The notes: generated from the letters alone by a model not told the origin. 64,000 bases of DNA from PNNG01 sp046291695 (GCA_046291695.1 JBKBSO010000003.1:1-64000), one strand, 5' to 3'. Numbered from the stretch's first letter, positions 43,003 through 52,926 are shown. Program-made: numbers and translations.

Positions 43003-45132
43003 TTAATAGGTGATCTTTAACCCCATATTGTGAAACATAAAGGCCCATTTATCGGCTTGTTCGGCAATGATCATGCTGGTAGGTTTGCCTGCACCATGAC
43101 CGGCCTTGGTATCGATGCGGATGATTACCGGAGCTTTGCCAGCATGGCCTTCTTGCAAGGCTGCTGCAAATTTAAAGCTGTGGGCAGGTACCACGCGGTC
43201 GTCGTGATCGGCGGTAGTGACCATAGTAGCCGGGTAGCTAGTACCTGCTTTTACATTATGCACAGGCGAATAGGCGAGCAAGTAGGCAAACATCTCCGGG
43301 CTATCGTCGGCGGTGCCGTAATCGTAAGCCCAGCCCGCACCAGCCGTAAACTTGTGGTAGCGCAACATGTCTAATACCCCCACGGCAGGGAAACAGACTT
43401 TAAAAAGTTCCGGGCGCTGGGTCATGCACGCCGCTACAAGCAAACCTCCATTCGAACCTCCGGCTATGGCGAGATAATCGCTGCTCGTATAATTTTCGGC
43501 AATCAGGTATTCTGCTGCAGCGATGAAGTCGTCGAATACATTCTGCTTTTGCATTTGTGTACCCGCCTCGTGCCAGGCATCGCCATATTCGCCGCCTCCC
43601 CGTAAATTAGCCACGGCGTATACCCCACCATTTTCCATCAATACAATATTCGATGTGCTAAAGCTGGGCGTAAGGTTTACATTAAAGCCGCCATATCCGT
43701 ACAACAAAGTAGGGTTTTTACCATTGAACTCCAGCCCTTTTTTATGGGTGATAATCATCGGAACACGCGTACCATCCTTGGAGGTGTAAAACACTTGCCG
43801 ACTCTCGTACTGGCTGGGATCGAACTGCACACCCGACTGTTTGTATAACTCGCTTTCACCACTTCCCAAATCGAGTTTGAAAGTGGTGGGCGGGTATACG
43901 TAGCTCGTAAAGTTGTAATAAATTTCCGTATCACTGCGCTTACCTCCAAATCCACTCGCCGAACCCAATCCGGGCAAGGTAATTTCACGCACCAGCTGTC
44001 CATTCAAATCGTATTGTTGTACCATACTCACCGCATCTTTTAAATAATTGCAGAAAATATACGCACCTGCTGTTGCTGCCGAAAGCGGATTTTCAGTTTC
44101 TGCAATCAAGGTCTTCCAATGCTCAGGTGTAGCTTTATTAGCGGGTGCCGTTACAATTTTGCGGTTAGGAGCATCCAAATTGGTAAGAATGTATAACAGC
44201 CCGTTTTCGTGATGAATAATGCTGTGTTCATTTTCAAAGCCGCTCACCAGCGTTTCAATTTTGTTATTGGGCTTGCTCAAATCCTGCAAATATAATTCAC
44301 GGCCATAGGTTGCATTGGCTGCGGTTATAACTATAAATCGCTCATCTTCGGTGAGGTAGCCAGCAATGTAACGACGAGGCTGTTGGTCGCCACCAAATAC
44401 CAACACATCCTCAGCTTGCTGACTTCCCAGTTTGTGAAAATAAAGCTTATGATACTGGGTTTTACCAGAAAGTTGTGAGCCTTCTTTAGGCTTATCGTAG
44501 CTGCTGTAGTAAAAGCCTTCATTGCCCCTCCAGCTGATGCCGCTAAACTTAACATCCATGAGGGTGTCTTCTACGATCTGCTTGCTTTCAGTGTCCATAA
44601 CAATCACCTTACGCCAATCGCTGCCCCCTTCGCTAATTTGGTAAGCACACAGGCTCCCGTCTTTGGTGAAGCTGATGCCTGCCAGCGAGGTGGTTCCGCC
44701 TTCACTAAAGGCATTTGGATCAAGAAAAACTTCGGCTTCGGCACTTCCTAGCTGACGATAAAGTACGGCCTGGTTTTGCAAGCCATCGTTTTTGTAAAAA
44801 TAAGTGTAGCGTCCTTCTTTGAAGGGTGCCGAGAATTTCTCATAATTCCAGAGCAATTCAAGACGATCTTTGATGCTATTTCGAAACGGTATCTTATCAA
44901 GATATCCAAAGCTCACCTCATTCTGGGCAGCTACCCAAGCCTTGGTTTCGTCCGACATATCGTCTTCGAGCCACCGGTAAGGATCATTAACCAAGGTACC
45001 AAAGTACTCATCAATCTGGTCGACTTTACGTGTTTCGGGATACACCAAGGGGCTTTCTTCTTCGGTTTTTTGCTGATTACAAGCGGCAAATATAGTGCTG
45101 CCTGCAAATAAAAAGGGTAGTGCTTTTTTCAT
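43003..45132 (-). CDS. Prolyl oligopeptidase family S9A lipoprotein
   Basis: A 709-residue serine peptidase that cuts short peptides after proline. The N-terminal half is a seven-blade propeller; the C-terminal half an alpha/beta hydrolase with Ser in AGGSNGGLLVAAC (about 558), Asp in TADHDDRVVP (about 642) and His in DTKAGHGAGKP (about 678). The N-terminus carries a lipobox (STIFAAC, Cys18), so it is probably a periplasmic or surface lipoprotein rather than a cytoplasmic enzyme. PRGGGEYGDAWHEAG-like segment NLRGGGEYGDAWHEAG confirms the family. A candidate promoter lies at 45155 and a terminator after the gene. Confidence 0.93.
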   Translation of the reverse strand: MKKALPFLFAGSTIFAACNQQKTEEESPLVYPETRKVDQIDEYFGTLVNDPYRWLEDDMSDETKAWVAAQNEVSFGYLDKIPFRNSIKDRLELLWNYEKFSAPFKEGRYTYFYKNDGLQNQAVLYRQLGSAEAEVFLDPNAFSEGGTTSLAGISFTKDGSLCAYQISEGGSDWRKVIVMDTESKQIVEDTLMDVKFSGISWRGNEGFYYSSYDKPKEGSQLSGKTQYHKLYFHKLGSQQAEDVLVFGGDQQPRRYIAGYLTEDERFIVITAANATYGRELYLQDLSKPNNKIETLVSGFENEHSIIHHENGLLYILTNLDAPNRKIVTAPANKATPEHWKTLIAETENPLSAATAGAYIFCNYLKDAVSMVQQYDLNGQLVREITLPGLGSASGFGGKRSDTEIYYNFTSYVYPPTTFKLDLGSGESELYKQSGVQFDPSQYESRQVFYTSKDGTRVPMIITHKKGLEFNGKNPTLLYGYGGFNVNLTPSFSTSNIVLMENGGVYAVANLRGGGEYGDAWHEAGTQMQKQNVFDDFIAAAEYLIAENYTSSDYLAIAGGSNGGLLVAACMTQRPELFKVCFPAVGVLDMLRYHKFTAGAGWAYDYGTADDSPEMFAYLLAYSPVHNVKAGTSYPATMVTTADHDDRVVPAHSFKFAAALQEGHAGKAPVIIRIDTKAGHGAGKPTSMIIAEQADKWAFMFHNMGLKITY

Positions 45133-45154
45133 CTTTTATGAATTGATCAGAACT

Positions 45155-45162
45155 CAAAGCTA
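45155..45162 (-). promoter_or_regulatory. Candidate -7 promoter element for the prolyl oligopeptidase gene
   Basis: TAGCTTTG on the minus strand, matching TAnnTTTG, 22 bases before the start codon. No TTTG -33 was found at the usual distance. Confidence 0.4.
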
Positions 45163-45377
45163 TGAAAGAAGTTAACTCGCAGGTATTAAGAAAGGTTAAT
45201 TCGAGAGATAACATCAAAAGCAAAGCAAACGGATGGTATCCGCCTTTTTGGTTCACCCAACGGAATGCCTCAACACTTTAAACAGCTGCCATGGGTAGTT
45301 GTATATGTTTACAGCCTAACAGAAAGCTTACACGCTTAAGCTTCAGGAACAAAGGCAATCAGTAACCTATCCAGTAT

Positions 45378-47549
45378 CTATTCATGAATAAGCTGCCTGA
45401 GCCGCATACTTGCCTTTCCCGAGTAGATATGCCAAAAATAGGTGCCTGCGGCCAAAGCGGGTAATGTAAGCAGTTGCTGCCCGGCATGCGAACGACTAAC
45501 AAAAACCAATCGCCCTTGCAAATCGAAAAGCTGCAGCTCTAGCGGCTCATCAAATTCAATGAAAACGTTTTGCCCTGCAGGATTGGGATACAGACGTAAG
45601 CCTTGAAAAGCCGCATTCGGCAGGCCAGCGCCTATATTGCTAAAGCAAGCCGATGTGTCGGTACAACTGCCCGAACCAATGGCAACTGCCCACTGCCCAG
45701 GGTTGTTCACCATGAACCTAAATTGCGTGGCTCCCACAACCGCTTGCAGACCCTGCTGACAATCGAGCCATTGGTAGGCATCGGCATTATTGAAATGGGC
45801 TTCAAGACTTACTGCAGACACAATTACCCGGGTATCGATGGTATCCACCAGCACCTGTTGCAGTTGTAAGCGGCTATTGCCCGCAGCATCTGTATAAGTC
45901 CAGTTAATCTGATAATTACCAGGCTCATTAAAACGAAGTGAATCCTGACTGCTGGCTGTAACCAAACCATCACAATTGTCTATAGCGAGTGGAGGCATGG
46001 CCGACTCGCCACACTTGAGCACCAATAAAGGTAAGTGTGCCTGAGTGGGTACGGGGGGCAAGGTATCGAGGACTTGTACCACGATGCTATCACAAGGACC
46101 TGCAGCGGTGCAGCTATCCTGCGCTTGTACATAATAAGTGGTGGTTTGCGTTGGATTAACCACCAATTGGGTACCGGATCCTGCATACAGTTGGCCACAT
46201 CCTCCCGAGTACCAATGCCATTGGGCTCCACCATGAAGCAGGCCGCTAGCCTGCAGCACAACGGTATCGCCCGGACACGTTGCTTGTGAAAGCGCACTCA
46301 GTTGAGGAGTGCCCCCGGCAACGGGACCGGTAGCATTGAGGATTCGTGCTAGTCGTTGTCGATTTACCGCTCCGAGCATCGAAAAATTACCGCCTACCCA
46401 TACCGTTCCATCCGATAATTCAGCTGCGCCATTTACACCTCCATTCGAACTGGCACAATCTCCCGGCAAGTTGAGCATATTTCCATAAGCGTCAAATAAA
46501 GCAATATGTCGCGGATATTGCCCGGCGATAAGTGGGGTGTACTGCCCAAAAGCCAGGATGTGACCATTAGGACGCAATACCAATACCAGGGGACTACCTG
46601 AATAAGCCAAGCTGAGCAAAAAGTCGTGATCCAGGTTTCCATCGGGCAATAATCGTACGATTTTTGGAACACTCACGCCCCTATAACTGCTAAAGCCACC
46701 GGCAACCAAAATTTTTCCATCTGGCTGCAGCTGAATATCACGCACATGACCACCCGCAAAACCGGCACCTACCTGAAAAGAGGTATCAATGCTACCATCA
46801 GCCAATATCCGAACCAAACGAGCCGTAGGCTGACCATTATAGGTTGAAAAGGATCCACCCAACAGTAACTTACCGTCGGGTTGCCGGCGGATAACATCTA
46901 TCACCGAAAAGGCCCCGGCCCCTCCTGCGTTAAAATTGGTATCGAGCTCCCCATTGGCCAAAATCCTGATGGGTCGTGTAACATTTCTGAAATTATAACT
47001 ATTAAAAAAGCCACTGCAAATTACACTGCCATCGGGTAAAACCTCCATCGCAAGTACCTCATTGTTCAGGCCAATACCCGTTTGAAAACTGCTATCGAAC
47101 CGCCCATCGGCATGCAAACGAACGATGTTCTTAGATGCATGGTTGCTATACACATCAAACAATCCGCCCACATATATTTTACCATCGGCAGCACGCACCA
47201 TTTTATTCACCCTTCCGTCAAAACCACTGCCGGTGACAAAACTGCTGTCTGCTTGGCCGTTAGGCCGTAGCCGAATGATGCGGGAAGCAGATTGCCCATT
47301 GTAAGAAACAAAACTTCCTCCCATAAGGATTTTGTCATCGGGCTGGGCGATCACCGCAAATACCGTATTGTTGAATCCAATAGCCCCTGGGATGCTTGCA
47401 TCAACCTGCAACTGCTGGGCCAACAAGCCCGCTCTAGGTAAACCCAACAGCACGATAAGAAGCGCAAAGCGAAATAAAATAATCGGAGGATGAATAAATG
47501 AGGACATGGCCATATTCAGAAGTTTAGGGTGGTTCATGCATTTCGACAT
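45378..47549 (-). CDS. T9SS protein with delta-60 repeats
   Basis: A 723-residue exported protein. After an N-terminal hydrophobic signal (ending near GLLAQQ) come about six to seven delta-60 repeats, each of about 50 residues with the pattern GxxxxVxxxLPDGKILVGGxF and the RLxxDGxxDxxF core (for example DIQLQPDGKILVAGGFSSY). A Cys-containing Ig-like/HYR-like region follows (APVPTQAHL to SNRLQLQQ) and the C-terminus is a type A sorting domain (LRLYPNPAGQNVFIEFDEPL, LFDLQGRLVFVSRS, AGTYFWHIYSG). Delta-60 repeats likely form a propeller; a binding role on the cell surface is inferred. The stop sits in a 12-base palindrome TATTCATGAATA. Confidence 0.85.
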   Translation of the reverse strand: MSKCMNHPKLLNMAMSSFIHPPIILFRFALLIVLLGLPRAGLLAQQLQVDASIPGAIGFNNTVFAVIAQPDDKILMGGSFVSYNGQSASRIIRLRPNGQADSSFVTGSGFDGRVNKMVRAADGKIYVGGLFDVYSNHASKNIVRLHADGRFDSSFQTGIGLNNEVLAMEVLPDGSVICSGFFNSYNFRNVTRPIRILANGELDTNFNAGGAGAFSVIDVIRRQPDGKLLLGGSFSTYNGQPTARLVRILADGSIDTSFQVGAGFAGGHVRDIQLQPDGKILVAGGFSSYRGVSVPKIVRLLPDGNLDHDFLLSLAYSGSPLVLVLRPNGHILAFGQYTPLIAGQYPRHIALFDAYGNMLNLPGDCASSNGGVNGAAELSDGTVWVGGNFSMLGAVNRQRLARILNATGPVAGGTPQLSALSQATCPGDTVVLQASGLLHGGAQWHWYSGGCGQLYAGSGTQLVVNPTQTTTYYVQAQDSCTAAGPCDSIVVQVLDTLPPVPTQAHLPLLVLKCGESAMPPLAIDNCDGLVTASSQDSLRFNEPGNYQINWTYTDAAGNSRLQLQQVLVDTIDTRVIVSAVSLEAHFNNADAYQWLDCQQGLQAVVGATQFRFMVNNPGQWAVAIGSGSCTDTSACFSNIGAGLPNAAFQGLRLYPNPAGQNVFIEFDEPLELQLFDLQGRLVFVSRSHAGQQLLTLPALAAGTYFWHIYSGKASMRLRQLIHE

Positions 47550-47684
47550 TGCTGATTAGCTGAAATTCAGATACATAAACTTAACACTATTTTAAATCCA
47601 AAGCAATTTTTTTAATTATTTCGGATCAGGCCTCGATGGGTTCGCAGCCTATTTTCTTTTACCCGAAAGCCCTAGGAGCCGGGT

Positions 47685-47692
47685 TATTTTTG
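47685..47692 (+). promoter_or_regulatory. Candidate -7 promoter element for the SLC13 gene
   Basis: TATTTTTG matches TAnnTTTG and lies 34 bases before the start codon. The -33 region is T-rich without a perfect TTTG. Confidence 0.4.
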
Positions 47693-47725
47693 CGATATTA
47701 GCAGCTTAAATCCCAGAAATCGAGC

Positions 47726-49156
47726 ATGGCCTACAATGATTCCAGAAATGCAGCCATCCGGTTGTATCGAAAGCTGCATCTTGGCTGGCTTTTTAACACC
47801 TCTACCTTTACAGGTAATTTTGTACTTGCCTTTGGCTTAAGCTATCTGTTCAGTCGACTCGGCTACGAAGCCGATGTGAACTACGTCTTTTTCATCAGCG
47901 TGCTATCCATTGGCTTATGGATCACTGAGTCAATTCCGCCCTTTGCTGTGGGTATTTTTATCATTGCCAGCTTGCTTTTTGGTTTTGGCACCGATTTCGT
48001 TTTGCCAGGGTATCAAACCCCTACGCAGGTGTACCTGAGTACGTGGACCTCAAATGTCATCTGGTTATTGTTGGGCGGTTTTTTTCTTGCCGAGGGCATG
48101 TCTATGGTGAAATTAGACCGATCACTCTTTCGATTCACGGTGCAACGTTTTGGTACCAAACCCGAGCGCTTACTACTCGGGCTCATGCTCACCACAGCCA
48201 TTGGCAGTATGATCATGTCGAATACGGCAACTACAGCCATGATGATTGGTTCTGTGCTCCCCTTAGCGCATGCCATGGGGAAAAGCTCTGCCTATACGCG
48301 AGCCCTTTTGGTAGGCATACCTGCAGCAGCCACACTGGGAGGCATGGGCACCATCATTGGCAGCACCCCCAATGCCATAGCTGTAGGTGCATTACAGGAT
48401 AAAGGTTTACAGATAGGCTTTGTTGAATGGATGATGTTTGGAATGCCAACCGGTTTGTTAGCCGTATGGCTATTTTGGCGGTTTATGGTTAAAAAAATGA
48501 ATCTTGGTCACATTCAGCTCGACCTGAGCAGCGTGCTCGACAAGGGAGGCAGCGCCATCAACCCCACCAAACGCCGGGCAGTGCTCTTTACCCTTATTGT
48601 CACCGTGGGTATGTGGCTAACGGAACCTTTACATGGCTTGCCCATAGCGGCCACTTCGGCCATTCCAATTGTACTACTTACCCTCTTCCAGATCATCAAA
48701 GCCAATGATGTCCGTCGCTTGCCCTGGGATACCCTTATGCTGGTAGCAGGCGGTTTGGCCCTTGGTTTGGCCATGGTACAAGTTGGTCTTACCACCATCA
48801 TCATGGACAAAATCAACCAGCTGCCCTTCCCCACTATGGGCATTACCATTGTATTTAGCCTGGTTGCCGTGTTGTTATCAAACATAATGAGTAACACGGC
48901 TGCAGCCTCAATTTTAGTGCCCTTAGGCCTCTCCTTACCTGGAATTTATGGCATTGCTACCCCACTGATTGTAGCTTTGGCGTGCTCCTGTGCCCTCCTA
49001 CTTCCGGTCTCAACCCCAGCCAATGCCGTTGCCTTTAGCACCGGCATGGTTGAACAAAAAAGCTTCCGCCAAGGCGGGTTGTTTATGATTCTACTGGGGC
49101 CCATCCTTGCCTTCATCACCGTAATGCTCTGGTCGTTGTTCTTTATTGGCAACTAA
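47726..49156 (+). CDS. SLC13/DASS-family Na+-coupled anion (dicarboxylate) transporter
   Basis: A 476-residue polytopic membrane protein of the divalent anion:Na+ symporter family. Both substrate/sodium motifs are seen: MIMSNTATTAMMIGSVLPLA in the first half and LLSNIMSNTAAASILVPLG in the second, each with the Ser-Asn-Thr signature. GGMGTIIGSTPNAIAVGAL and LPVSTPANAVAFSTGMV are the family's loop motifs. About 11-12 membrane segments. The exact substrate (succinate, citrate, sulfate) cannot be told. It stands alone between two minus-strand genes. Confidence 0.88.
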   Translation: MAYNDSRNAAIRLYRKLHLGWLFNTSTFTGNFVLAFGLSYLFSRLGYEADVNYVFFISVLSIGLWITESIPPFAVGIFIIASLLFGFGTDFVLPGYQTPTQVYLSTWTSNVIWLLLGGFFLAEGMSMVKLDRSLFRFTVQRFGTKPERLLLGLMLTTAIGSMIMSNTATTAMMIGSVLPLAHAMGKSSAYTRALLVGIPAAATLGGMGTIIGSTPNAIAVGALQDKGLQIGFVEWMMFGMPTGLLAVWLFWRFMVKKMNLGHIQLDLSSVLDKGGSAINPTKRRAVLFTLIVTVGMWLTEPLHGLPIAATSAIPIVLLTLFQIIKANDVRRLPWDTLMLVAGGLALGLAMVQVGLTTIIMDKINQLPFPTMGITIVFSLVAVLLSNIMSNTAAASILVPLGLSLPGIYGIATPLIVALACSCALLLPVSTPANAVAFSTGMVEQKSFRQGGLFMILLGPILAFITVMLWSLFFIGN

Positions 49157-49271
49157 AAAACAGCTTTCGTTAAAGATCGGTCCAAATGAGGCCGCGATCC
49201 CATCCAAATAAGCTCAGGTATAGCCCCCTATTGCCTGCAGATGTGAGAAAAAAGAAACGATGCACCTTGCC

Positions 49272-49970
49272 TTAGGAATTCATTCCTTTGGCTTCACGCT
49301 TAAATCCGTCGCTATCGGTTCCTACAGCCACCAATTTGGCAATCACAATTGCGGGATACAAAATACCTATCGCCCCCAAGCCCACACTTAACATGCGTGC
49401 AGCCTGATTAACAGGATATAACTCGCCAAACCCAACGGTTGTAAGGCTCACCATGCTAAAATAAATATAGTGTATAAAATCATCGCCGGCCTTGCCGAAA
49501 CTAACATTACCTCCTATGGCCTCACCAAAAATCAACGCAATTAACTGAAAACAATACGCGCCAAACAAGGCTACAAATAAATAAACATTTATTGCACCTA
49601 AAATCCGCTCGAGGTTGTATTTGCCATCTCTGAAGAGCAAACTAAAATTAATGTACATATTGAGTAGAATACTCACACAGCTCATGACGGTTTCGAACAG
49701 ACTATTGGATACGGGGTAAACGAACTTGGCGTAAACAAACACCACAAAAATTAAAGCCCCAGTAATTTGAAGTTTGCGGTGCTGAGCCGACCAAATTCCA
49801 ATAAATAGCAAAACCGACAACATGATGTCGATCCAGAATACCGGCAACCAGCCAGCGTCTACCAGCACAGGTAGCACAAACACCACATTCAAAAGAATGA
49901 TCAGAAGTGCAAAAAAACTGACGTCTTTTAACCAATAGGCTCTGAAATATCTTAACGATTGCTTAATCAT
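49272..49970 (-). CDS. Potassium-channel-like ion channel protein
   Basis: A 232-residue membrane protein with six hydrophobic segments and a K+ selectivity filter, MVSLTTVGFGELYPVNQAAR (TVGFG at about 176-180), followed by the final pore-lining helix. The pore module is Ion_trans_2; the first four segments are not clearly a voltage sensor, as the Arg/Lys pattern of S4 is absent. No RCK/TrkA-N domain is attached, so gating would depend on another partner or be constitutive. Confidence 0.82.
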   Translation of the reverse strand: MIKQSLRYFRAYWLKDVSFFALLIILLNVVFVLPVLVDAGWLPVFWIDIMLSVLLFIGIWSAQHRKLQITGALIFVVFVYAKFVYPVSNSLFETVMSCVSILLNMYINFSLLFRDGKYNLERILGAINVYLFVALFGAYCFQLIALIFGEAIGGNVSFGKAGDDFIHYIYFSMVSLTTVGFGELYPVNQAARMLSVGLGAIGILYPAIVIAKLVAVGTDSDGFKREAKGMNS

Positions 49971-50046
49971 TCGTTGTACATGATAAGTGCTGGCTTAATT
50001 ACAGTCAAGGCCAAGCGGCATGCGTTTAAGGGGGCGTTCCAATACA

Positions 50047-50472
50047 TCAATTACCAGCGATGGCCACCACCCTAAAATCGACATTAAACACTGGTTGAGC
50101 GGCTGTGTACACCACTACACGCCCGGCACTCACTTGCACATCAAATTCAGCAGCCGGCCAGGTGGTTAAATCGGGCGAAAAGCGCCCCGGCAATGCCGTC
50201 CACGAACTTCCACCGTCGTTGGCTGGGGCAATAAACACCTGCACACTGCCATTGGCTACGATATCGGGACTAAGCCCATCCCAATCTAAAAACACCTCAT
50301 AGATGTTTGCCAGCGGATTCAAAAAAAACGGACGGTTTATAAAACGCTGGCTTTTTACATTGGCATTTCCATCTACACCCGGAGGGCCCTGAGGACCGGG
50401 AATGTCTTCTTTGGTACAGGCAACAAGGGTCACAAATAACAGCATTATGGCAGTAAAGCATCTGTTTTTCAT
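50047..50472 (-). CDS. Small lipoprotein with a collagen-like GPQGPPG motif
   Basis: A 141-residue predicted lipoprotein: the signal ends in VTLVACTKE (lipidated cysteine near residue 19), followed by a short collagen-like segment GPQGPPGVDGNANV. The rest (YEVFLDWDGLSPDIVA, WTALPGRFSPDLTTWPAAEF, VVYTAAQPVFNVDFRVVAI) is beta-rich and unknown. Similar short G-x-y stretches after the lipobox are frequent in Bacteroidota lipoproteins. The start ATG 50472 is placed by the signal peptide. The gene is 41 bases from the AsmA-like gene on the same strand. Confidence 0.65.
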   Translation of the reverse strand: MKNRCFTAIMLLFVTLVACTKEDIPGPQGPPGVDGNANVKSQRFINRPFFLNPLANIYEVFLDWDGLSPDIVANGSVQVFIAPANDGGSSWTALPGRFSPDLTTWPAAEFDVQVSAGRVVVYTAAQPVFNVDFRVVAIAGN

Positions 50473-50513
50473 GTGTATAGATTTGATACTATAAAAGTAA
50501 AAATAAATCACTA

Positions 50514-52127
50514 CTAATTCCTTCTCCTTTTGCGCTCCTTTTGCCTGTCTTGCTGCCGTCTTTTGAGCTCACGTGCTTTGTGGGTATCAATTTTCGATAG
50601 GGTTTCAAGCATGCCTTCGAGCAAGCCATCTACCCACAGCCCGGTAAAATCCTTGTACCTATCACGTTCAACAGCAAAGTCGCCACGCTTGTAAACCGTT
50701 CGTTCGGGATTGTGACGCCGGTACACCCAGCCACCCAACTGATCGGCCAAACGGCCAATCCAACGCTCTCTACGGGTATTGCGTTGCAGCATTTCAAGAT
50801 GCAAGTTCCGGTAATAAAAATCTACAAACCCACGACCTCCTTGGGCATCACCTCGCATTTCATACTTCAGCTCCTGCATTTCACCTTGGCTAATTTTCAT
50901 ACCTACTGCGGAGCTAATGATGGGGTTCAATTGGGCCAACTCAAAACTGCCCGCACTTGCCGCAATCTCCCAGGGATGCTCCGGGCCATAGCTATATCTT
51001 GCATTAAGCCGTAAAGCACTTTGCCCCTGCAACCGCCCTTGGGCCGTTAAACGAAATGCAGGTAATTGTTTATCGATATTCTGAAGCCCCAAAATATCTG
51101 CCCGCAACGCAGTAAAAAACAACTTGCCCGCATCAGCTTCATCCCTGCTCTTCAAACTAAAATCCATCCTACCGGTACGTAGGCTAATGGCTTCAATGTG
51201 TAAGGGCAGCTTCAGGGCTGTAAGCATTTCCTGTGGCATGGGTTTGGTTTCGCTTGGTTTAGGCAGCCGATTATCGCGCCACAAGGCTACCCACAATCCG
51301 TAGGCATCCAGCCTTTTAAGTCGCAGCGTATCCATCTGCATAATGTCGATGCCCTGAAAAGAAGCGCTATCAAGTCTAAGATGCATCCGTGTTTTACGGT
51401 GAGGAAAGCGTCGTGCAAAGGCTTTTTCACCTAAATTCGGTAGCCATTCCAAGTGGCGCAACACAACCACCGGCTCAGCTTTTTCAACCCGCAAATCAGC
51501 CAATTGCAAGCGGTATACCGAATCGGCAGGTTGATATAAAACATCCCTGAAATGCAGGGCGGAACTATCCCAATTGGGTTTGCCTAAAGCTGGATTGTGT
51601 ATAAAATTACGCAGGCCAGCTTCAAAATTACATTGTAAGCGCTCCGGGCCGGGCGGATCAAAATCGAGCTGTCCTCCCAGCATATAAACCCGCCCAATGC
51701 TAAGACTTCTTCTTTGGGTATCGGGACTTTCAGCCAAAGTATCGCTGGTAAAAAGCCTGAAATTCGGTCGTGCGCTATGTAAAACCAATTTGGCGCTGTC
51801 TATGTCAATTTCTTCGAGTGCTACCGCAACATCCTTCCACAAAAATTCGAGATTAAAGCCTTGAAGACGGATGCGCTGCACAAAAGCCGACCATTCCAGG
51901 CTATCGCCTTGCGTGCGATGTACTTGCAAATGATACAGCTCTAGGTTACGATTAAGCAGGTCGAACTTTAGCTGCCCAAAGCTTACTTCAACTTCCGGAA
52001 GAAGTCTATGTTTGAGGGCATCGCGAACCCAATCTTCGGCCTTCTCGTGTGCATAATACCATAGCCCGAAAAAACCTGCGCCAAGCAACAGGAGAATCAA
52101 ACTGAGTATAACGACAAACTTTTTCAC
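50514..52127 (-). CDS. AsmA/DUF748-like membrane-anchored envelope protein
   Basis: A 537-residue protein with one N-terminal membrane segment (residues 3-25) followed by an extracytoplasmic part of long, regularly repeating beta strands (FGQLKFDLLNRNLELYHLQV, VALEEIDIDSAKLVLHSA, MQMDTLRLKRLDAYGL), a pattern typical of AsmA-like or DUF748 proteins that bridge membranes for lipid movement or control outer-membrane assembly. The C-terminus is strongly basic (RRQQDRQKERKRRRN). No ATG starts the frame; GTG 52127 gives the natural N-terminus (GTG 52133 and TTG 52136 are alternatives). Function is inferred by fold only. Confidence 0.65.
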   Translation of the reverse strand: MKKFVVILSLILLLLGAGFFGLWYYAHEKAEDWVRDALKHRLLPEVEVSFGQLKFDLLNRNLELYHLQVHRTQGDSLEWSAFVQRIRLQGFNLEFLWKDVAVALEEIDIDSAKLVLHSARPNFRLFTSDTLAESPDTQRRSLSIGRVYMLGGQLDFDPPGPERLQCNFEAGLRNFIHNPALGKPNWDSSALHFRDVLYQPADSVYRLQLADLRVEKAEPVVVLRHLEWLPNLGEKAFARRFPHRKTRMHLRLDSASFQGIDIMQMDTLRLKRLDAYGLWVALWRDNRLPKPSETKPMPQEMLTALKLPLHIEAISLRTGRMDFSLKSRDEADAGKLFFTALRADILGLQNIDKQLPAFRLTAQGRLQGQSALRLNARYSYGPEHPWEIAASAGSFELAQLNPIISSAVGMKISQGEMQELKYEMRGDAQGGRGFVDFYYRNLHLEMLQRNTRRERWIGRLADQLGGWVYRRHNPERTVYKRGDFAVERDRYKDFTGLWVDGLLEGMLETLSKIDTHKARELKRRQQDRQKERKRRRN

Positions 52128-52173
52128 AGGCACCAATAGCCCAAGTTAGCAAAGAAGCCCTGCTTCTCCAAAA

Positions 52174-52926
52174 TCAAGGCTGGCGATAAAAAATTTCAGG
52201 ATCTGCCTGTTTTCTGAAATCAAAATTCCAGGTAAGCCACATGATCAGGGTATGGTTTCGCTGAAACTGATGGCCCTGCTGCTGTTGTACATAACGATTC
52301 ATATAGCCTGTTTGCGCCGTAATACTTCCAAATTGCCAGCCCAGAGTAAACCACAAACGATTCTGATCGAGGTGATTATAAACCACTTGTTCGCCAAAAT
52401 TCACCAAGACTTCATTACTCAGATTCACAAATGGCGTACCCCCTTTAATTTCGTATCCCTTGAGAGGCCAACGCATGCTTACCAAAAAACGGAGTCGGTG
52501 ATTAAAATCAAAGCCTTGATCAGCGGGTAAGCCATCAACGATACTTTGCCGAAACCTTCCATCGTAACGTACCCGATTGGCCATAAACAAACGCGGGCTA
52601 ACCTTATGATTCACTACCAATTGGCCCCAAGGCCGTCTTTCAGCACGTGGTAAACCTGATGTAGCCGGAGCACTTAGCCACAATTGCGCATAGCCCGCTG
52701 TAAGCGTCATCTCGGGCAGTATGTGGTAACTCAGGCCCGAACGAATGATAAAAAAAGTTTCGGGGACAAAGTGTGCATCGTTCCAAACCGACCATTTTTC
52801 GCTTATTCGGCCATGTGTCATAAATCCATACCAAAGCTGTTGGCGATCGGTAATTTGTTTTGCTGGTTGCGCATACAGACCTACATCAAAACAAAAGGCA
52901 ATGGCTATTAAAATCAAGAAACGCAT
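52174..52926 (-). CDS. DUF2490 family outer-membrane protein
   Basis: A 250-residue exported protein. Residues 1-19 are a signal peptide (ending GLYAQ). The remainder matches DUF2490, a small outer-membrane barrel family of unknown role: the conserved WYGFMTHGRISEKWSVWNDA, FIIRSGLSYHILPEMTLTAG, RVRYDGRF, WFTLGWQFGSITAQTGYM and the C-terminal barrel strand HTLIMWLTWNFDF. It ends 38 bases from the AsmA-like gene. Confidence 0.78.
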   Translation of the reverse strand: MRFLILIAIAFCFDVGLYAQPAKQITDRQQLWYGFMTHGRISEKWSVWNDAHFVPETFFIIRSGLSYHILPEMTLTAGYAQLWLSAPATSGLPRAERRPWGQLVVNHKVSPRLFMANRVRYDGRFRQSIVDGLPADQGFDFNHRLRFLVSMRWPLKGYEIKGGTPFVNLSNEVLVNFGEQVVYNHLDQNRLWFTLGWQFGSITAQTGYMNRYVQQQQGHQFQRNHTLIMWLTWNFDFRKQADPEIFYRQP

